From NCBI GenBank assembly GCA_027531145.1, contig JAPZRF010000002.1, forward strand, positions 250,491 to 314,490: 64,000 nucleotides of DNA, in the 5' to 3' direction. The notes beneath the pieces are model-generated. The model saw nothing but the letters and a program-made list of their open reading frames with translations. It searched no databases and had not been told where the DNA came from. The position numbers were made by a program, and so were the translations under genes. This stretch comes from Brevundimonas sp. (GTDB lineage Bacteria; Pseudomonadota; Alphaproteobacteria; Caulobacterales; Caulobacteraceae). Position 1 is the stretch's first letter, and the number at the start of each line of letters is the position of its first letter. Of the stretch, positions 46,655 to 59,621 are shown in pieces.

Positions 46655-47837
46655 GACCTGCACCCCCCGTCCTCAGCACCTCGTCCGTATCGGCCCCCAG
46701 CGCCGGCGGGGGGCGGTCGTAGGCGACGGGGGTGCGGGACAGGCGGATGGGGCTGGCCACGGTGCGGACCGGGGCGGCGAGGTCGGGGCGGGTCTGTTCG
46801 ACCACCAGGCCGCGATGCGCCGCCTGGGATTCGGCGAACACCTGATCCACCGTATTGACGGGCCCGCAGGGGACGCCGGCGGCCTCCAGCCGGCTCATCA
46901 ACCCGGCCATGTCGCAGGCGGCGGTCAGGCTTGAGAGCTCGGCGGTCAGGACCGCCCGGTGGGCGATGCGGTCGGCGTTGGAGGCGAAGCGCGGGTCGGT
47001 CCCGAGGTCGGGCGCGCCCAGCGCCGCGCACAGCTGGCGGAACTGGCCGTCATTGCCGACCGCGATGACCACCATTCCATCCGTGCACGGAAAAGGCTGG
47101 TACGGAGCCAGGTTGGGATGGGCGTTGCCCATGCGCGTCGGGGCGACACCGGAAACGAAGAAGTTGGTCGCCTGGTTGGCCAGCATGGCCGCCTGGACGT
47201 CGAACAGGGCGATGTCGATGTGCTGGCCCTCGCCCGTGGCCCGGGCGTGCAGCAGGGCGGCGAGGATGGCGTTGGCGGCGTAGAGGCCGGTGAACAGGTC
47301 GACGACGGCGACCCCGACCTTCATCGGCTCGGCCCCGGGAGTGCCGTCCGGCTGGCCGGTGATCGACATCAGCCCGCCCATGGCCTGGATCATGTAGTCA
47401 TAGCCGGCCTGGGGTGCCCGCGGACCATCCTGGCCGAAGCCGGTGATGGAGCAGTAGATCAGCCGCGGATTGATGGCCGACAGGCTGGCGTGGTCGAGGC
47501 CGTACTTCTTCAGCCCCCCGGCCTTGAAGTTCTCGACCAGCACGTCGCAGTCGGCGGCGAGGCGGCGCACGGCGGCAGAACCCTCGGGCGAGGCGATGTC
47601 GAGCTCGACGGACTTCTTGCCGCGGTTGGCGCAGAGGAAATAGGCGGCGTCGCCGGGGCTGCCGTCAGCGCGGGTGGTGAAGGGCGGGCCCCACTGGCGG
47701 GTGTCGTCGCCGGTCCCCGGCCGCTCGATCTTGATCACATCAGCCCCGAGGTCGGCGAGGGTCTGGGTCGCCCACGGCCCCGCGAGGACACGGGACAGGT
47801 CGAGGACGCGCACGCCGGCGAGGGGACCATGAGTCAT
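46644..47837 (-). CDS. CaiB/BaiF-family (class III) CoA transferase
   Basis: 397 residues. The N-terminal MTHGPLAGVRVLDLSRVLAGPWATQTLADLGADVIKIERPGTGDDTR is the CoA-binding start of class III transferases; the catalytic aspartate is expected in the segment ANRGKKSVELDIASPEG/ADCDVLVENFK region or at the QAAMLANQ helix start, and GFGQDGPRAPQAGYDYMIQAMGG and GDARFASNAD-type stretches are present (here GTDPRFASNADRI). The acyl substrate cannot be told. It is convergent with vapC and divergent from the LOV gene, sharing about 100 bp. Confidence 0.9.
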   Translation of the reverse strand: MTHGPLAGVRVLDLSRVLAGPWATQTLADLGADVIKIERPGTGDDTRQWGPPFTTRADGSPGDAAYFLCANRGKKSVELDIASPEGSAAVRRLAADCDVLVENFKAGGLKKYGLDHASLSAINPRLIYCSITGFGQDGPRAPQAGYDYMIQAMGGLMSITGQPDGTPGAEPMKVGVAVVDLFTGLYAANAILAALLHARATGEGQHIDIALFDVQAAMLANQATNFFVSGVAPTRMGNAHPNLAPYQPFPCTDGMVVIAVGNDGQFRQLCAALGAPDLGTDPRFASNADRIAHRAVLTAELSSLTAACDMAGLMSRLEAAGVPCGPVNTVDQVFAESQAAHRGLVVEQTRPDLAAPVRTVASPIRLSRTPVAYDRPPPALGADTDEVLRTGGAGRDS

Positions 47838-47939
47838 GGCCCCGGCCTAGCGCGGCGCGGCCGCGTCGTGAAGGGCCGCGCTGTGGCCCCGCTTTGACAT
47901 CGTCGCACGGGCGAGGCAGCGTACCAGCGGGAGGTGGCG

Positions 47940-48563
47940 ATGAATTCGGACGTCGAGCACGACATCACGGGTGCGCGGCTGCTGGAGTCCATCCTCCGCA
48001 GCCCGATCGCCTCGGTGATCAGCGACCCGCGCCTGCCGGACAACCCCTTGGTGGCGGTGAATGACGCCTTCTGCGCGCTGACCGGCTATGACCGGGAGGA
48101 GATCATCGGCCGAAACTGCCGCTTCCTGGCGGGGCCGGCGACCGAGCCGTGGCTGACCGACCGGATCCGCGAGGGCACGCGGGCGCACCGGCCGGTGCTG
48201 GTCGAGATCCTCAACTACAAGAAGGACGGCACGCCGTTCCGTAATGCTGTGCTGGTGGCACCGCTGTTCGACACCGAGGGCGAGCTTGAGTTCTTCGTCG
48301 GCACCCAGGTGGAGCTGATGGACGGCGACCCGGCCCCGGACTCGAACCGGCGGCACGAGGCGGTGGAACTGGTCAAGCAGTTGTCGCCCCGGCAGCGCGA
48401 GGTTCTGCAGCAGATCGCCGCGGGTCTTCGCAGCAAGCAGATCTCGTACGCCATGAACCTCAGCGAAAAGACGGTGAAGATGCATCGTTCGCTCATTCTC
48501 AGCAAGCTGGGCACATCCAACGTTGCCGACGCCATTCGCGTGGCGGTCCAGGCCGGACTCTGA
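47940..48563 (+). CDS. LOV-domain photoreceptor with LuxR-type HTH
   Basis: 207 residues from the ATG at 47940, with GGGAGG at 47929-47934 (a GTG at 47934 overlaps the Shine-Dalgarno and is unlikely). Residues 10-128 form a LOV domain: [19 protein letters not shown] with photoactive Cys60, [17 protein letters not shown], and FFVGTQ with the flavin-sensing Gln123. Residues 145-207 are a LuxR HTH ([37 protein letters not shown]). The architecture is that of the EL222-type blue-light transcription factor: light forms a Cys-flavin bond, releases the HTH, and allows DNA binding. It lies 122 bp upstream of the rhodopsin gene and is the best candidate for its regulator. Confidence 0.92.
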   Translation: MNSDVEHDITGARLLESILRSPIASVISDPRLPDNPLVAVNDAFCALTGYDREEIIGRNCRFLAGPATEPWLTDRIREGTRAHRPVLVEILNYKKDGTPFRNAVLVAPLFDTEGELEFFVGTQVELMDGDPAPDSNRRHEAVELVKQLSPRQREVLQQIAAGLRSKQISYAMNLSEKTVKMHRSLILSKLGTSNVADAIRVAVQAGL

Positions 48564-48586
48564 GCCGATACCTGCGGCGTCAGACC

Positions 48587-48660
48587 ACGGCCTAAAGGCC
48601 GTATGGCGAACGCCGTTTGGCGGGTCCAAAAAAACCGCCCCGGCGACGACCGACGCCGGG
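48587..48660. promoter_or_regulatory. Nested inverted repeats in the rhodopsin leader
   Basis: Three inverted repeats lie between the LOV and rhodopsin genes: ACGGCC-TAAA-GGCCGT (48587-48602), GGCG-AA-CGCC (48605-48614) and CCCGGCG-N8-CGCCGGG (48639-48660). One could be the LOV/HTH operator, and the last may be an mRNA leader stem. I find no clear -10. Confidence 0.5.
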
Positions 48661-48685
48661 TCCAGAAGCTTGAGGAGCCCAGGAC

Positions 48686-49564
48686 ATGACCACGCTAAAC
48701 GAGGCCGCCTCGGGTGCGGCCGAAGCCATCCGGGAGGTCGCCACCACGGCGGCCACAACGGTGAACGAGGCCGCCGGTCCCGCCATGGCCGCAGCCGCGC
48801 AGGAGACCAGCCTGACCGTCTTCCAGTACCTGCTTGTCTACAACGCCTTCTCGTTCACCTTCGCCACCATGGCCGCCGCCACCCTGTTCCTGTGGTTCGG
48901 CCGCTCGCAGGTGGCCCCGGCCTACAAGACGGCCCTGACCATTTCGGGCCTGGTGACCTTCATCGCCGCGTACCACTACTGGCGTATCTTCGAGAGCTGG
49001 GAGAGCGCCTATACGCTGCAGGATGGCGTCCTGACCGCGACCGGCTACGCTTTCAACAACGCCTATCGCTATGTCGACTGGCTGCTGACGGTGCCGCTGC
49101 TGCTGATCGAGCTGGTGCTGGTGATGCGCCTGTCGCAGAAGGAAACCACGTCCAAGGCCCTGACGCTGGGCTTCGCCGCGGCCCTGATGATCGTGCTCGG
49201 CTATCCGGGCGAGATCGCCGGGGACAACGCCACCCGCGCCCTGTGGGGCACCCTGTCGACGATCCCGTTCCTGTATATTGTCTGGCAGCTGTTCGTCGGC
49301 CTTGGCAAGTCGATCGACAGTCAGCCGGAGAATGTGCGTGGCCTGATCAAGCAGGCACGCCTGCTGACCTTCGCTTCCTGGGGCTTTTACCCGATCGTCT
49401 ACATGATCCCGTACACAAACCTGGGCGGCGGTGCCGTGCAGACCGGCGTCGAGGTCGGCTACACCATTGCCGACATCGTCGCCAAGGCGGGTCTGGGCAT
49501 CTTGATCTACATGATCGCGGTGCGGAAGTCGCAGGCCGAGCACGGCGAGCCGGCCCGGGCCTGA
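48686..49564 (+). CDS. Light-driven proton-pump rhodopsin (proteorhodopsin/xanthorhodopsin type)
   Basis: 292 residues with GAGGAG eight bases before the ATG; seven transmembrane helices after an Ala-rich N-terminal extension of about 40 residues. Pump residues are in order: His97, Asp131 (proton acceptor), Thr135, Glu142 (donor) in YRYVDWLLTVPLLLIE, and retinal Lys267 in IADIVAKAG, so a DTE motif. Leu139 at the tuning site predicts green absorption. In RALWGTLST, Gly188 replaces the bulky residue that closes the retinal fenestration, as in xanthorhodopsin and Gloeobacter rhodopsin, where a carotenoid antenna binds. Residue spacings match my memory of Gloeobacter rhodopsin (offset 10). blh follows within 5 bp. 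Confidence 0.95.
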   Translation: MTTLNEAASGAAEAIREVATTAATTVNEAAGPAMAAAAQETSLTVFQYLLVYNAFSFTFATMAAATLFLWFGRSQVAPAYKTALTISGLVTFIAAYHYWRIFESWESAYTLQDGVLTATGYAFNNAYRYVDWLLTVPLLLIELVLVMRLSQKETTSKALTLGFAAALMIVLGYPGEIAGDNATRALWGTLSTIPFLYIVWQLFVGLGKSIDSQPENVRGLIKQARLLTFASWGFYPIVYMIPYTNLGGGAVQTGVEVGYTIADIVAKAGLGILIYMIAVRKSQAEHGEPARA

Positions 49565-49569
49565 CGCCG

Positions 49570-50466
49570 GTGAGCGCGCGGATGGCGCCACCCCCTGCTC
49601 CCTCCGCCGCGTCGGCGGCCGCCCTGGTCCTCGCGACCGGGGCGGCCCTCGCTGCGACTGTGGCCGGCCTGCCCCTCGCCGGAGCGACCGCGACCCTGGC
49701 GGCCTGCGCCGCCATCCTGCTGTTTGGCCTGCCGCACGGGGCGCTCGACCTGCGCCTGTTGACGCAGCGGGCCCCGGTGGCGCGGCTGGCGCTCTACCTC
49801 GGCCTCGCGGCGGCCATGCTGGCCCTGTGGCGGGCGGCACCGATCGCGGCGCTGGTGATGTTCCTGATCATGGCCGTGATCCATTTCGCCGAGGACTGGG
49901 CGGCGCTGGAGGAGCCATTCCTCGCCCTCGGCACGGCGGCCGGGGTTCTGGCGGCCCCGGGCCTGCTGCACATGGAGACCCTGCACGGCCTGTTCACCGC
50001 CCTGACCGGCGAGGCGGGGGCGGCGGTGCTGGGCGATGTGCTCAGGCTGGGGGCACCGGTGGGGCTGATGTTGGCGCTGGTCGCCGTGCTCGCCCTGCTC
50101 CGGCGCGGCCAGACCGCCCTCGGCGTCGCCACGGGGGCGGCGCTGGCCGGGCTGGTGCTGCTGCCCCCGGCGATCGGCTTCGCCCTCTATTTCGCCCTGC
50201 TCCACTCGCCGCAGCATCTGGCCGCCGAACTGCCTGAGGGGACGGCGGCGCGGCGGCGGATCTGGTCGCGGGTGATTCTGCCCATGACCGGCCTTTCGCT
50301 GCTCATCGCCGCCGGCCTGGCCCTGATCGAGACGCGGCCGACGCCAGGGGACACGGCGGTGGTGGCGACCTTCATGGCCCTGTCGATCCTGACCACGCCG
50401 CACATGCTGGCCCCGCGGCTGATCGGCTGGCTGGAGGCCCCGCGCGGCCTGAAGTCGCCCGCCTGA
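49570..50466 (+). CDS. blh: Brp/Blh-family beta-carotene 15,15'-dioxygenase
   Basis: Cleaves beta-carotene to two retinals, supplying the rhodopsin chromophore. Start GTG at 49570 (ATG at 49582 also fits), five bases after the rhodopsin stop, so the two are co-transcribed. About eight hydrophobic helices. Iron-binding histidine motifs of the family are visible: FGLPHGALDLRLL, VIHFAEDWA and LHSPQHLAAEL. An Ala/Pro-rich N-terminus precedes the first helix. No other carotenoid genes (crtEBIY, crtZ) are in the window, so the antenna carotenoid must be made elsewhere in the genome. Confidence 0.93.
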   Translation: MSARMAPPPAPSAASAAALVLATGAALAATVAGLPLAGATATLAACAAILLFGLPHGALDLRLLTQRAPVARLALYLGLAAAMLALWRAAPIAALVMFLIMAVIHFAEDWAALEEPFLALGTAAGVLAAPGLLHMETLHGLFTALTGEAGAAVLGDVLRLGAPVGLMLALVAVLALLRRGQTALGVATGAALAGLVLLPPAIGFALYFALLHSPQHLAAELPEGTAARRRIWSRVILPMTGLSLLIAAGLALIETRPTPGDTAVVATFMALSILTTPHMLAPRLIGWLEAPRGLKSPA

Positions 50467-50493
50467 AGTTGCAGGCCTGAAGTCCCCGGAATG

Positions 50494-50524
50494 AAAAACC
50501 CCCGGAGCGTCGCCGCCCCGGGGG
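50494..50524 (-). terminator. Terminator of pnp, possibly bidirectional
   Basis: CCCCCGG and CCGGGGG arms around 12 nt. On the minus strand a TTTTT run follows, ending pnp (stop at 50553). On the plus strand it closes the rhodopsin-blh unit. Confidence 0.85.
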
Positions 50525-50552
50525 TCCTTCAACCCAGCCGCTGTTCCGCGGA

Positions 50553-52787
<2,235 letters not shown>

Positions 52788-52960
52788 GATGTCTCTCTCT
52801 CGCGTCCCGCGGCCGGATTGCCTGCGGGGGTGGGCGGTCAGGGGGTCTTACGTCCTTCGGTCCCGGATAGGCGGGCCGTCCGGATGACGGCCGCCGGCAT
52901 GTGAGGACCGCCTGGGCCCCCGTGTGTTTGCATCGTGAGACCCGGATGCGGACGGGTGGA

Positions 52961-52990
52961 TAGAGAAAGGGCCCCCTCTCGGAGGCCCTT
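52961..52990 (-). terminator. Terminator of rpsO
   Basis: AAGGGCC and GGCCCTT arms (52967-52973 and 52984-52990) around 10 nt, followed on the minus strand by TCTCTA. It lies right after the rpsO stop. Confidence 0.75.
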
Positions 52991-53007
52991 ACGGAAGCTT
53001 GCGACGC

Positions 53008-53277
53008 CTAGCGGCGCAGGCCCAGCTTCTCGATGAGCGCGGCGTAGCGCGGCTCGTCGGACGTCTTCAGGTGATCCAGAAGGCTCCGGCGTTGCGAGAC
53101 CAGCTTGAGCAGGCCGCGGCGGGAGTGGTTGTCCTTCTTGTGGGTCTTGAAGTGCTCGGTGAGGTTGGAGATGCGCTCCGAGAGGATCGCGACCTGGACT
53201 TCGGCCGAACCGGTGTCGCCCTCGGTGCGGGCGTTGTCGGCGATGACCTGAGCCTTGCGCTCGGCGGTAATCGACAT
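53008..53277 (-). CDS. rpsO: 30S ribosomal protein S15
   Basis: 89-residue rRNA-binding protein, standard length. It reads [36 protein letters not shown], with [26 protein letters not shown] as the helical core that contacts helix 22 of 16S rRNA, and ends [12 protein letters not shown]. It lies between truB upstream and pnp downstream on the same strand, the conserved rpsO-pnp order. The AAAGGGACAT before the ATG supplies the ribosome-binding site. Confidence 0.98.
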   Translation of the reverse strand: MSITAERKAQVIADNARTEGDTGSAEVQVAILSERISNLTEHFKTHKKDNHSRRGLLKLVSQRRSLLDHLKTSDEPRYAALIEKLGLRR

Positions 53278-53371
53278 CGGATGTCCCTTTCGTGCCCTAT
53301 CGCTCGGCCTGCGAGGCCTCGATGCTTGAGGGCGTTGGGTGCCCTGCGGGTCCGCCGTCGGGCGGTGGTCC

Positions 53372-54304
53372 TCAGGACAGGTTGAAAACGCGGTCGGGTT
53401 CGAGTCGACCGGCCCGCAACTGACAGAGGGCGACCAGCGTCCCGTCCCGAGAGACCGAAACGATTCGCGACCCCTCCCGAAGGCGGGCCCTGAGCGTTTC
53501 GACCTGTCGGGGAAGCAGAACGATCGGCCGTCCCTGCCGAAGCGAGAAGGCGTCCTGTTCCGTCACGGCCAGATCCGGGATGTCGTCCAGAGCGGTCGCG
53601 ACGGGCAGCAAGCCCTCCGAGGCGCGGCCGCTATGCACCAGATCGGCCAGAAAATCCAGCGTCATGGCGCGATCGAGGCCGAACGGGCCGACCCGCTCGC
53701 GGCGCAGGGCCGAAACGTGCCCCTCGGCACCCAGGTCGGCGGCCAGATCGCGGGCGAGGGAGCGGATGTAGACGCCCTTGCCGGTGCGCACGGTGATCTC
53801 GACGTGGTCCGGGTCCGGGGCGACGGTCACTGCCCCCTCGTGGATCATCACCGGCCGGGCCTTCAGCTCGACCGTCTCGCCGTCGCGGGCAAGGTCATAG
53901 GCGCGCCGGCCGTCGACGCGGATGGCCGAGAACACCGGCGGGACCTGTTCAATCTGGCCGATGAAGGTGGTCAGGGCCCGGGCGACGGCCTCGGGCGACG
54001 GGCGCACGTCGGAACGGGCCGTGACCTCGCCCTCGGCGTCCTGGGTGGCGGTGGAGACGCCCCAGCGGATGGAGAAGCGGTAGACCTTCTCCGCGTCCAT
54101 CAGGAAGGGGACCGTCTTGGTGGCCTCGCCCAGGGCAATGGGCAGGATGCCGGTGGCCAGCGGGTCGAGGGTGCCGGCGTGGCCGGCCCTGGCGGCGTCG
54201 AACAGGTGCCGGACCTTGCCCACCGCCTCGGTCGAGCCGACGTCATAACCCTTGTCGAGACAGACCCAGCCGTGGACCGCCTGGCCGCGACGACGACGGG
54301 TCAT
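53372..54304 (-). CDS. truB: tRNA pseudouridine55 synthase
   Basis: Makes Psi55 in the T-loop of tRNAs. The ATG at 54304 ([20 protein letters not shown]) is favoured; a GTG at 54313 lies too close to GGAGG. Catalytic Asp sits in [19 protein letters not shown], with [20 protein letters not shown] and [21 protein letters not shown] as other family blocks. About 310 residues, with the C-terminal PUA-like end. It is followed by rpsO and preceded by rbfA on the same strand, with an intergenic type B repeat pair between rbfA and truB. Confidence 0.96.
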   Translation of the reverse strand: MTRRRRGQAVHGWVCLDKGYDVGSTEAVGKVRHLFDAARAGHAGTLDPLATGILPIALGEATKTVPFLMDAEKVYRFSIRWGVSTATQDAEGEVTARSDVRPSPEAVARALTTFIGQIEQVPPVFSAIRVDGRRAYDLARDGETVELKARPVMIHEGAVTVAPDPDHVEITVRTGKGVYIRSLARDLAADLGAEGHVSALRRERVGPFGLDRAMTLDFLADLVHSGRASEGLLPVATALDDIPDLAVTEQDAFSLRQGRPIVLLPRQVETLRARLREGSRIVSVSRDGTLVALCQLRAGRLEPDRVFNLS

Positions 54305-54318
54305 CTGCGCCACCGCCT

Positions 54319-54468
54319 CCCTTCCCCCTCGAGGGGGGAAGGGTCGGGGATGGGGGTGGGAGCACTGGACTTAACGAATGAAGCGCGGGAGGCGGTCCGC
54401 CTCATGTGCGCCTCCGGACGCGGAGGCGCGTTCACCCCCACCCAACCCTCCCCCCTCGAGAGGGAGGG
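54319..54468. repeat. Pair of type B palindromes between rbfA and truB
   Basis: CCCTTCCCCC-TCGA-GGGGGGAAGGG (54319 onward) and CCCTCCCCCC-TCGA-GAGGGAGGG (54446-54468) bracket about 100 bp, including GATGGGGGTGGG and CACCCCCACCC, which pair with each other. Same layout as 21340-21487. Confidence 0.7.
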
Positions 54469-54475
54469 CTTCGGG

Positions 54476-54916
54476 TCAGTCTTCCTCATCATCCCGCTCC
54501 AGGTCGGCGCGGACGCGGGGGTCGTTGAACAGCCGGTCCATGCGGCTGGCGGCGTCGAAGCTCTCGTCGTGGCGGAAACGCAGGTCCGGCGTGAACCTCA
54601 TGTCGATGTGGCGGCCCAGCTGGCCGCGCAGGAAGCGGGCGTGCTCATTGAGGGCGCGGACGATCTCGCTCTCGTGGCCGGCCACCGGCGCAGCGGCGAC
54701 CCCGGCGCCGAGTGGCTCGACGAAGCAGGTGGCGTGCTTCAGGTCGGGGCTGAGTCGGACCTCGGTGATCGTCACCGAGACGCCCTCCAGCGCCGGGTCG
54801 TGGATCTCCTCCTCGCGCAGGATCTCCACCAGGGCGTGGCGGATCAGCTCGCCCGCGCGCAGCTGACGCTGGGACGGGCCCTGACCGGAGGGACGGGACG
54901 GTTTGCGGGAGCTCAT
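54476..54916 (-). CDS. rbfA: Ribosome-binding factor A
   Basis: 30S maturation and cold-adaptation factor with a KH-like fold. 146 residues, with an N-terminal Ser/Arg-rich leader. QLRAGELIRHALVEILREEEIHDPALEGVSVTITEVRLSPDLKHATCFV and the later LRGQLGRHIDMRFTPDLRFRHDESFDAASRMDRLF are standard RbfA blocks. The acidic tail DLERDDEED is typical in alphaproteobacteria. It is downstream of infB by 1.6 kb, with two exported-protein genes inserted between them, so the usual infB-rbfA pairing is interrupted. Confidence 0.95.
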   Translation of the reverse strand: MSSRKPSRPSGQGPSQRQLRAGELIRHALVEILREEEIHDPALEGVSVTITEVRLSPDLKHATCFVEPLGAGVAAAPVAGHESEIVRALNEHARFLRGQLGRHIDMRFTPDLRFRHDESFDAASRMDRLFNDPRVRADLERDDEED

Positions 54917-55012
54917 GGGCGTGGCCTCTGTCTGGCGGCCCGACGGCGGAGGCTTCCGCAGGCGGCGGTCCGGCGCGCCGGGCTCGGACCGGCGCTGGCG
55001 AAGGGCGGGCGT

Positions 55013-55672
55013 CTAGTCCCTGCGGGCCCGGCTGTCCAGTGCGGCGGCGGCCATGACCTCGCTGGAGAAGGCCGAGGCGGCGGGCCGGGTGGTCACGCCG
55101 GCGGCGTTGAGCACCGCCGCGGTCCAGTGGTTACACAGGCGCAGGATGGAGAAGGTCTCGCGCCCGGCGAGGAAGAGGGCGTCGTCGTGCGGGCGGACCA
55201 GGGCGACGCGCGCTGCGCCGTCCTCCAGCTCGAGCGCCGCCTCGATGCGCGCCGCCAGGGCGGCGGCGGCCGGGGCTCCGAGCGCCAGCACCACGGTGCG
55301 TCCGCCGCGCGGCGGGGCCGGCTCCGGGTCGAGCATGATCACCGAGGCGTTGCCGGGGGCGAAGAAGGCGCGGGCCCCGTCCGGGAGACGTTGTTCGATC
55401 GGGCGAAGGTCGGGGAAGAAGCGGGCGTCGCCCCAGCCGACGCGGATCCAGTCCCCGGTCGGCAGGGCGGTGGCGGCGTCCGCCAGTGGCCCCGGCCGGG
55501 CGGTCAGGGCCGAGCGCGGCACGATAAGGTCGGTGTGAAAGCCGTTGTCGACGAGGTAGACCGCGACCGTCGGCGGCCCGTCGGCCACCGGGGCACCCGG
55601 CCGCGTCCAGCTCCACAGCCCGGCGACGAGGCCGAGCGCCGCCGCCGCCAGGATCGTGGCCAGCCCCCGCAT
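55013..55672 (-). CDS. DUF2459 exported protein
   Basis: About 219 residues from the ATG at 55672 (the frame continues further 5' but those residues are Arg-rich and not protein-like). An N-terminal hydrophobic segment (MRGLATILAAAALGLVAGLWSW) directs export, followed by VAVYLVDNGFHTDLIVPRSAL, WIRVGWGDARFFPDL, and RETFSILRLCNHWTAAVLNAAGV, which are the DUF2459 signatures, including a conserved His-Thr and Cys-Asn. The family is periplasmic with a fold thought to resemble cysteine peptidases; function unproven. It follows the next gene upstream by 5 bp. Confidence 0.85.
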   Translation of the reverse strand: MRGLATILAAAALGLVAGLWSWTRPGAPVADGPPTVAVYLVDNGFHTDLIVPRSALTARPGPLADAATALPTGDWIRVGWGDARFFPDLRPIEQRLPDGARAFFAPGNASVIMLDPEPAPPRGGRTVVLALGAPAAAALAARIEAALELEDGAARVALVRPHDDALFLAGRETFSILRLCNHWTAAVLNAAGVTTRPAASAFSSEVMAAAALDSRARRD

Positions 55673-55677
55673 CGGCG

Positions 55678-56169
55678 TCAGGGGCCTGTCGGGTCGGGGG
55701 TCGGCAGGACAGACCATTCGCCGCGGAAGGTCCAGCTTAGCTGTGCGCACTCGCGAAAGACACCGTCGCTCCAGCGGCCGACGGCGCGGGCGCGGGCCGG
55801 GCGGGCGGCGCGCACCGGGGCGAAAGCCAGCCAGGCCTCGTCGGCGCCGGGGCACAGGGCCCGGGTCAGGGGACGGCCCTGGCCGGTCAGGGCGATGCCA
55901 TAGACCGTGCCCTCGACGGCGTCGCGGCCAAGCAGCTCGCGCACCCCGACCGGGCTGCCGACGGTCAGGTCGGCCTGGCCGGTGCGGGCGGTGGAATAGA
56001 GGCGGCGCAGGGTGGTGCGGCCGAACAGGCCCAGTTCGACCTCGAAGGTCAGGGGGCCGGTCAGGGCCCGGGTCAGGCGGTCGGCCGGATCATAGGCGAA
56101 GAAACGCGTCTCGGCCCTGGCCGGGGCAGCGGCGAGGGTGAGGCTCAGAATGACGAGAGCGAGGCGCAT
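55678..56169 (-). CDS. Exported protein of unknown function
   Basis: 163 residues with a clear Sec signal peptide (MRLALVILSLTLAAAPARA). The mature part, ETRFFAYDPADRLTRALTGPLTFEVELGLFGRTTLRRLYSTARTG, is followed by a Cys at CPGAD and another at ECAQL, which could form a disulfide. It closes SWTFRGEWSVLPTPDPTGP. It lies in a two-gene unit with the DUF2459 gene, 5 bp apart, and may cooperate with it. I do not recognise the family. Confidence 0.65.
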   Translation of the reverse strand: MRLALVILSLTLAAAPARAETRFFAYDPADRLTRALTGPLTFEVELGLFGRTTLRRLYSTARTGQADLTVGSPVGVRELLGRDAVEGTVYGIALTGQGRPLTRALCPGADEAWLAFAPVRAARPARARAVGRWSDGVFRECAQLSWTFRGEWSVLPTPDPTGP

Positions 56170-56253
56170 CGGGTCTTTCGTCGCCGGGCAAGCGGGCGAA
56201 ATCGGGGCAGGCCGTGGCGCGTGACAATGAACCCTGTTACCGCGCGACAGAAG

Positions 56254-56276
56254 CCCTCCCCCTCGAGGGGGAAGGG
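56254..56276. repeat. Intergenic palindrome, type B
   Basis: CCCTCCCCC-TCGA-GGGGGAAGGG, in the gap between the exported protein gene and the tandem repeats. Confidence 0.65.
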
Positions 56277-56320
56277 AGAGGGGCGAGGCATCGAGACGGA
56301 GGGGCTGTCCCCCGTCCCGC

Positions 56321-56516
56321 GCTCAGGCAGCGAGCGACCGCGTCGCGAGCGGTAGCGCCACGCAACAATGCGCTCAAGCAGCGAGCGACCGCGTCGCGAG
56401 CGGTAGCGCCACGCAACAATGCGCTCAGGCAGCGAGCGACCGCGTCGCGAGCGGTAGCGCCACGCAACAATGCGCTCAGGCAGCGAGCGACCGCGTCGCG
56501 AGCGGTAGCGCCACGC
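56321..56516. repeat. 51-bp tandem repeat, almost four copies, abutting infB
   Basis: Units start at 56321, 56372, 56423 and 56474 (GCTCAGGCAGCGAGCGACC in three, with GCTCAAG in the second). They are nearly identical over 51 bp, and the last is cut off at CCACGC, directly before the infB stop codon. Each unit contains GCGACCGC and GCGGTAGC, which pair as a small stem. A repeat that sits immediately after a stop codon could have been made by slippage or by serial terminator duplication. Confidence 0.85.
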
Positions 56517-59540
<3,024 letters not shown>

Positions 59541-59621
59541 CCGGTCGCTTTACTGGTCCGGCGGGCCCATCCCGCCGGTCGTCGTCAAAACACAAAAAGC
59601 CGCGCGCAGCCCCGCTTCCCT

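Noticed and set aside
56321..56516. CRISPR array
   Set aside because: The 51-bp units are directly tandem without unique spacers, so this is a tandem repeat, not a CRISPR.
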